From JAQBGV01 sp032128395 (GTDB taxonomy: Bacteria; Planctomycetota; UBA8108; UBA1146), in assembly GCA_032128395.1 (NCBI GenBank), contig JAQBGV010000103.1, positions 1 to 8,987 of the forward strand: a stretch of DNA of 8,987 nucleotides, read 5' to 3'. Shown here piece after piece: positions 5,915-8,987 of this stretch. The stretch's first letter is position 1; every line of letters begins with the position of its first letter. The translations under genes were made by a program, and so were the position numbers. The notes below the pieces were generated by a model that saw only the letters and a program-made list of their open reading frames with translations, searched no databases and was not told where the DNA came from.

Positions 5915-6994
5915 CTAGTAGCCCGAACCCTTCTTGCTCTTCTTCTTCTCCGCCTTGTACTTCTCGAGGACCTCTTTGATCTGATCTGCCAGCGGTCCCT
6001 CGGCGAGCTTCACCGCCTTGTCCTGGATCTTGATCGCCTCGTCGAGATTGCCGGTCTCGTAGTACACCCGAGCGAGGGTGTCGAGAATGGCGCCGTTCTC
6101 CGACTTGGTCAGCTTGTCCGCCTGCTTCGCGGCCTTCATCGCGAACTTGAGATCGCGGGTCTGGACATTGGCGTCGTCGACGACGGTCCAGGCGATCTGG
6201 TTCAGGATTTCGGCGTTGTCCCAGACTTGGTCGAGGAACTTCTTTCCGTAGGTATACGCCTCCTCATCCTGGTGAGCGGACATCAGGAGGATGCTCCACT
6301 TCTGAAGGCCGAGGTCGACGTTCGTCGGGTACTTTTCGATGCCGTCGTCGAGGAACGCGAGGATGTCGTTCCAGTTTCCGGACACCTTCGCCTTGGCGGC
6401 GAGTCCCTTGAGCTCCTTCATCAGCTTGTTGACGCTGAGGTCGCTCGCGAACTCCTTCGACGCCTTCTCCAGATCCCAGGATCCGTCGAGGATCTGCTCG
6501 AGCGGCTTGTCCATGGACATCGGAGACCCGACCCACTGAAGTTTGCCACCGGAGATGATGAAGGTGGCCGGGATCCCGTTCTGGCCGGCGGCCAAGAAGA
6601 TCTCGTTCATCACGGACTTGTCGGGGTCGGTCGCGACGGTGAACGACATCGCCTGCGACCAGGTCTTGTCTTCGATCCCGCTCTTCTTCTCGAGGAAGGT
6701 CCCGACCGTCTCGACCTCCTCATTGCTGAGGGCGAGGAACGTGACCTTGTCCTTGTACGCCTTCGCAAGTTTGCTCAAGTGCGGCACGGCACTCTTGCAG
6801 GGGCCTCACCAGGTGGCCCAGAACTCCAAGACGTACGTGCCTTCCTTGCTGAACTGATTCACGGCGTCACCCTGGAAGAAGTGGGCGACGTCGATCGCGG
6901 GGACCGTGTCCCCCACCATGAGGTCGTCACCCGCGAACGCCGGTAAAGTGGCGCAGCTCGCGAGGAGGACCGCGGCGGTCAACGTGCGGCGCAT
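5915..6994 (-). CDS. Putative selenoprotein: secreted TlpA-like thioredoxin with UGPC active site and TPR-like C-terminus
   Basis: Read through one TGA, this encodes 359 residues; otherwise it splits at residue 63. Two ATGs compete, at 7000 and 6994. The second is better spaced from AGGAGG (eight bases against two), so I use it. Residues 1-21 are a signal peptide with likely cleavage after PAFA; LASC at 11-14 also resembles a lipobox, so lipoprotein anchoring is possible. The thioredoxin domain follows: VLEFWATW, then Sec63-Gly-Pro-Cys66-Lys, which is the classic WCGPCK motif with the first cysteine replaced, and a cis-proline at about Pro142 in GIPATF. Residues about 180-335 are helical, with a TPR-like unit (LARVYYETGNLDEAIKIQDK), and the tail is Lys-rich. 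TlpA-type proteins reduce or exchange disulfides outside the cytoplasm; Sec would lower the thiol pKa and speed exchange. It ends with TAG before the strong terminator. Confidence 0.85.
6772..6799 (-). promoter_or_regulatory. Candidate bacterial SECIS element
   Basis: After the TGA and 12 bases, AGTGC pairs with GCACT around a six-base loop CGTGCC, with a G.T wobble below. Allowing a two-base bulge on each side, CAA/TTG and TG/CA can extend the stem. The loop starts 18 bases after the TGA and has G as its second base. From memory, this is the same loop distance and size as in the E. coli fdhF SECIS. The stem is shorter and less perfect than in the other selenoprotein gene, so confidence is lower. 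Confidence 0.5.
6806..6808 (-). other. In-frame TGA, proposed selenocysteine codon (Sec63)
   Basis: The minus strand reads Phe-Trp-Ala-Thr-Trp-TGA-Gly-Pro-Cys-Lys. This is the thioredoxin/TlpA active site with TGA in place of the nucleophilic cysteine. The downstream frame stays open for 296 codons and carries the cis-proline and C-terminal domain. A TGC-to-TGA error would be a single change, but a second gene in this window has TGA at exactly the same motif position. Confidence 0.85.
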
Positions 6995-7015
6995 GTTCAT
7001 CCCCTCCTGTTTCTG

Positions 7016-7039
7016 GCCCCGGTCGTTCTTCGCCGGGGC
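7016..7039 (-). promoter_or_regulatory. Leader hairpin upstream of the UGPC selenoprotein gene
   Basis: GCCCCGG (7016-7022) and CCGGGGC (7033-7039) form a seven-base perfect stem with a ten-base loop. In the transcript the hairpin ends a few bases before the AGGAGG ribosome site at about 7008-7003. No T-run follows. It may affect mRNA stability or translation of the selenoprotein; it is too far from the upstream gene's end (7126) and lacks the tail for an ordinary terminator. Confidence 0.4.
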
Positions 7040-7082
7040 GTGCGGATCCCTCTGGGCTTCTGAGCTTCGAAAGAACTGGTCC

Positions 7083-7111
7083 ATTCTGCGCCGGTCCGGC
7101 GGGTTGGGCAA
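7083..7111 (-). promoter_or_regulatory. Possible promoter of the UGPC selenoprotein gene with palindrome in its spacer
   Basis: Minus-strand TTGCCC (7111-7106) and CAGAAT (7088-7083) each match four of six consensus bases and are 17 bases apart. The spacer contains the palindrome CGCCGG-T-CCGGCG (7089-7101), where a regulator could bind between the two boxes. This would separate transcription of the selenoprotein gene from the lipoprotein gene upstream. Confidence 0.35.
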
Positions 7112-7125
7112 CCAGTCCCCGTCTC

Positions 7126-8283
7126 CTAGTTCCCGCGCCCCTCGCTCACTTCGATGTCACCGTGGCGGACCTTGAGGTGCACCTGGGGTGCTCCCGCGGC
7201 CACCGGGGAGCTATTTCCACCTGCGAGCAGGACGGGGAGGGGGCAGGAGATCTCCCCGTACTTCTGGTCGATGAAGAGCGCGGGATGGAGGCCTCCCGGG
7301 AGGCGGATCTCCAGGTTGGAGAAACTGGTCTCGGCCTCGACGTGACGGATCACCGGGCCGGTCAGGGTGATGTCGATCCGCCCGTGGGAGTTCTCGACCT
7401 TGACCCGCTCCCCCCCGGACTCGAGCTGGAGCCCGGCGAAGCTGGTCTCCGCGTCGACCTCACCGACGATCGATCGCGCCTCGATCGAGCCGTGGGAGTT
7501 TCGCAAAGTCGCGTCCCCTCCGACCCCGTCGACGATCAGATTCGAGAAGCTGGTCTTTGCGGTCAAGGTCCCGTCGACCCGCTCGATGCTCAGTTTGCCG
7601 TGCGAGTTCTCGACTTCGAGCGAGCCGCGCACCCCGGTGATCCGCGCGGCAGCGAACGAAGTCTCGGCGACGAGGTCGCCGGTGACCGTGTCGACCACCA
7701 CTTCTCCGTGAGAGTTCTGCAATTCGCCGCCGCCGATCCGCGTGGCGGTGAGGTCATTGAAGGAAGTCTTCCACTCTACCGAGTCCGAGAGGTCCACGAG
7801 CTCGATCGAACAGTGGGAGCAGTCGCCGCTGACCTTCCCCGAGATTCCTCGCACCTCGACGCCCCCGAAGCTATTTCGAACGAGGACTCGAGTCATGACC
7901 GGGACGTGCACGGTCAGCTCCGACTCGACGCCGCGCAATTTCGATCCGGGGTCCTCGGGAAGGACGAGCTGGAATCGATGCGCGCCTGCACTTTCAGTGC
8001 GCTCGAGCGTGATCTCAGTGAGGAAACGCTCGGCGTCCTCTGCGGTCTTTCCCCAGCAGGAGAGTTTCCACTCGAACGAGGGATCGCCCGCCGCGACGAG
8101 CACTTTCACCTCGCCGAAGCGTTGATCGATCTCGATCGAGGTCATGGTGGCGGGGAGCGATCCGGTCTCGGGGCGCGAGCGCAGCTCACCGGCCTTGTCG
8201 AAGGAGTATCCGCTCGTATGCATGACCGAATGGAACCCGCAGGACGAGAGCAAGAGGACGGCGAGAAGTGACAGAAATCGCAT
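7126..8283 (-). CDS. DUF4097-like lipoprotein with 36-residue NSHG/TSF repeats
   Basis: A 385-residue protein. I start at the ATG at 8283, with GGAGG five bases upstream and a lipoprotein signal (MRFLSLLAVLLLSSC, lipobox Cys15) straight after; an upstream in-frame start at 8394 would overlap the neighbouring gene and bury the signal. Residues about 45-135 hold beta-rich sequence with W and paired Cys. From about 137 a regular repeat appears: NSHG at residues 190, 226, 262 and 298, exactly 36 apart, alternating with TSF at 173, 208, 244, 280 and 319. Each half is about 18 residues, consistent with rungs of a beta-helix, as in DUF4097 (adhesin-like) proteins. It probably sits on a membrane facing the periplasm or the outside. 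Function is unknown; binding or a structural role is plausible. It ends with TAG, 131 bases before the selenoprotein gene on the same strand. Confidence 0.85.
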   Translation of the reverse strand: MRFLSLLAVLLLSSCGFHSVMHTSGYSFDKAGELRSRPETGSLPATMTSIEIDQRFGEVKVLVAAGDPSFEWKLSCWGKTAEDAERFLTEITLERTESAGAHRFQLVLPEDPGSKLRGVESELTVHVPVMTRVLVRNSFGGVEVRGISGKVSGDCSHCSIELVDLSDSVEWKTSFNDLTATRIGGGELQNSHGEVVVDTVTGDLVAETSFAAARITGVRGSLEVENSHGKLSIERVDGTLTAKTSFSNLIVDGVGGDATLRNSHGSIEARSIVGEVDAETSFAGLQLESGGERVKVENSHGRIDITLTGPVIRHVEAETSFSNLEIRLPGGLHPALFIDQKYGEISCPLPVLLAGGNSSPVAAGAPQVHLKVRHGDIEVSEGRGN

Positions 8284-8320
8284 GGGGACCTCCAGGGGGA
8301 TCATCGGTGGGCGGTCGGGG

Positions 8321-8349
8321 ATGGTAGCGGCAGATCCGGGGGAGGGCAA
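8321..8349 (-). promoter_or_regulatory. Possible promoter of the DUF4097-like lipoprotein gene
   Basis: Minus-strand TTGCCC (8349-8344) and TACCAT (8326-8321) are 17 bases apart, with four of six consensus matches each. The -35 hexamer and spacing are the same as in the candidate promoter of the downstream selenoprotein gene. I see no terminator in the rest of the 97-base gap after the ABC transporter gene. Confidence 0.35.
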
Positions 8350-8380
8350 CGGCCCGATCACCGAAGAATGGGACAAGACA

Positions 8381-8987
8381 CTAGGACCGATCATTCCCCA
8401 GCCCGAACTGCAGCCGATACAGCCGCGCGTAGATCCCGTCCTTCGCGATCAGGGCGTCGTGGTCGCCGACCTCGCGGAGCTCGCCGTGATGAAAGACGAG
8501 GATCTTGTCGGCGTTTCGGATCGTCGAGAGGCGATGGGCGATGATCACGCTGGTGCGGCCCTCGGTCAATTTGCCGAGAGCGCTTTGGATCAGCGCCTCG
8601 GTCTCGGAGTCGAGGCTCGCCGTCGCCTCGTCGAGGACCAGGATCTCCGGCTCTCCGGCGAGCGCGCGGGCGAAACTGATCAGCTGCCGTTCTCCGCTCG
8701 AGAGGGTGCGGCCCCGCTCCTTCATCACCTCGTCGAATCCGTGCGGCTGACGATCGATCAGACGGCCGGCGTTCACCTGCTCGGCCGCCCAGCGGAGCCG
8801 GTCTCGTCCGAGATTGCGATCGAAATCGATGTTGTCGGCGATGCTGCGCGACAGCACCGCGACGTCCTGGAGCACTAGACCGAATCGCGTGCGATGAGTG
8901 TCCGGCGCGAACTCCCGCAGGTCGACGCCGTCGATGGTGACGCGCCCCCGGTCGGGGTCGTAGAAGCGCAGGAGAAGGTTGACCACG
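8381..8987 (-). CDS. ABC exporter, C-terminal part of nucleotide-binding domain (partial)
   Basis: The frame runs off the right end of the window; 202 residues are visible and the true start lies outside. It begins just after where the Walker A motif would be (VNLLLRFYDPDRG), then has the Q-loop (GLVLQD), the signature LSSGERQ, Walker B with catalytic glutamate (EILVLDEATASLDSETE) and the H-loop histidine (IIAHRLSTI). This order and the LSSGERQ form fit the fused membrane-ATPase exporters of the MdlB/MsbA type, which use ATP to move lipids, peptides or drugs across the inner membrane. The membrane domain is not in the window, so the substrate cannot be judged. It ends with TAG, 97 bases before the lipoprotein gene on the same strand. 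In exporters of this kind a partner half-transporter often lies next door; here it could only be upstream, outside the window. Confidence 0.93.
   Translation of the reverse strand, partial: VVNLLLRFYDPDRGRVTIDGVDLREFAPDTHRTRFGLVLQDVAVLSRSIADNIDFDRNLGRDRLRWAAEQVNAGRLIDRQPHGFDEVMKERGRTLSSGERQLISFARALAGEPEILVLDEATASLDSETEALIQSALGKLTEGRTSVIIAHRLSTIRNADKILVFHHGELREVGDHDALIAKDGIYARLYRLQFGLGNDRS

Noticed and set aside
6806..6808. TGA read as tryptophan or as a global code change
   Set aside because: Trp is encoded by TGG throughout, TGA terminates two other genes here, and Trp would destroy a catalytic cysteine position in both proteins.
5912..6946. Long open frame on the plus strand opposite the thioredoxin gene
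   Set aside because: It is antisense to a well-supported gene and has low-complexity, Leu/Asp/Val-rich shadow composition with no recognisable motif; long antisense frames are expected in high-GC DNA.
5915..6994. Frameshifted pseudogene
   Set aside because: The frame is identical on both sides of the TGA and the rest of the gene is intact, so no frameshift is needed; a point nonsense mutation remains possible but is less likely with two parallel cases.
7162..8271. Long open frame on the plus strand opposite the lipoprotein gene
   Set aside because: Its apparent repeats mirror those of the real gene; no signal, domain or ribosome site supports it.
8284..8394. N-terminal extension of the lipoprotein gene to a start at 8394
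   Set aside because: It would overlap the end of the ABC transporter gene and place a lipoprotein signal peptide 37 residues inside the protein; the ATG at 8283 has its own GGAGG.

Overview
The window is a high-GC bacterial chromosome segment, most likely from the Planctomycetota or a close relative. The main clue is a secreted protein (4974-5789) ending in two dockerin-like calcium loops of the D-x-N-x-D-G-x-x-N-I-A-D type that is abundant in that phylum. Strong GGAGG-type ribosome binding sites, secreted redoxins and unfamiliar hypothetical proteins fit as well. This placement is an inference; there is no rRNA or other marker gene.

Layout, left to right: a partial secreted-type metalloprotease fused to six Ycf48/BNR-like repeats (+, 1-1381); a thioredoxin-fold protein with TPR and DsbD-alpha-like regions (-, 1419-2822); a small DUF4282-like membrane protein (+, 3051-3389); an unrecognised 440-residue protein with a possible helix-turn-helix (-, 3438-4760); the dockerin-repeat protein (+, 4974-5789); a strong shared hairpin terminator (5844-5880); a TlpA-like thioredoxin protein with TPR-like helices (-, 5915-6994); a lipoprotein with a 36-residue NSHG/TSF repeat of DUF4097 type (-, 7126-8283); and the C-terminal end of an MdlB/MsbA-type ABC exporter (-, 8381-8987).

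The main result is that both thioredoxin-fold genes look like selenoprotein genes that ordinary gene calling would split in two. Each is interrupted by a single in-frame TGA exactly where the first cysteine of the CxxC active site belongs: W-U-A-G-C at 2615-2613 and W-U-G-P-C at 6808-6806. Signal peptide and beta strand lie before the TGA; the resolving cysteine, cis-proline and C-terminal domains lie after it in the same frame. Hairpins with the spacing and loop features of bacterial SECIS elements follow directly (2572-2605 and 6772-6799). TGA is an ordinary stop for two other genes here, so a global code change is unlikely. Both proteins carry signal peptides, which suggests a selenium-dependent thiol redox function outside the cytoplasm. 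The SelA/B/C/D machinery is not in the window and must be elsewhere if this is right.

Genes alternate in strand, so most are probably transcribed singly. Three share the minus strand at the right end, but gaps of 97 and 131 bases, each with a promoter-like sequence, argue against a tight operon. Intergenic stretches are all shorter than 300 bases and contain hairpins and palindromes, listed below.
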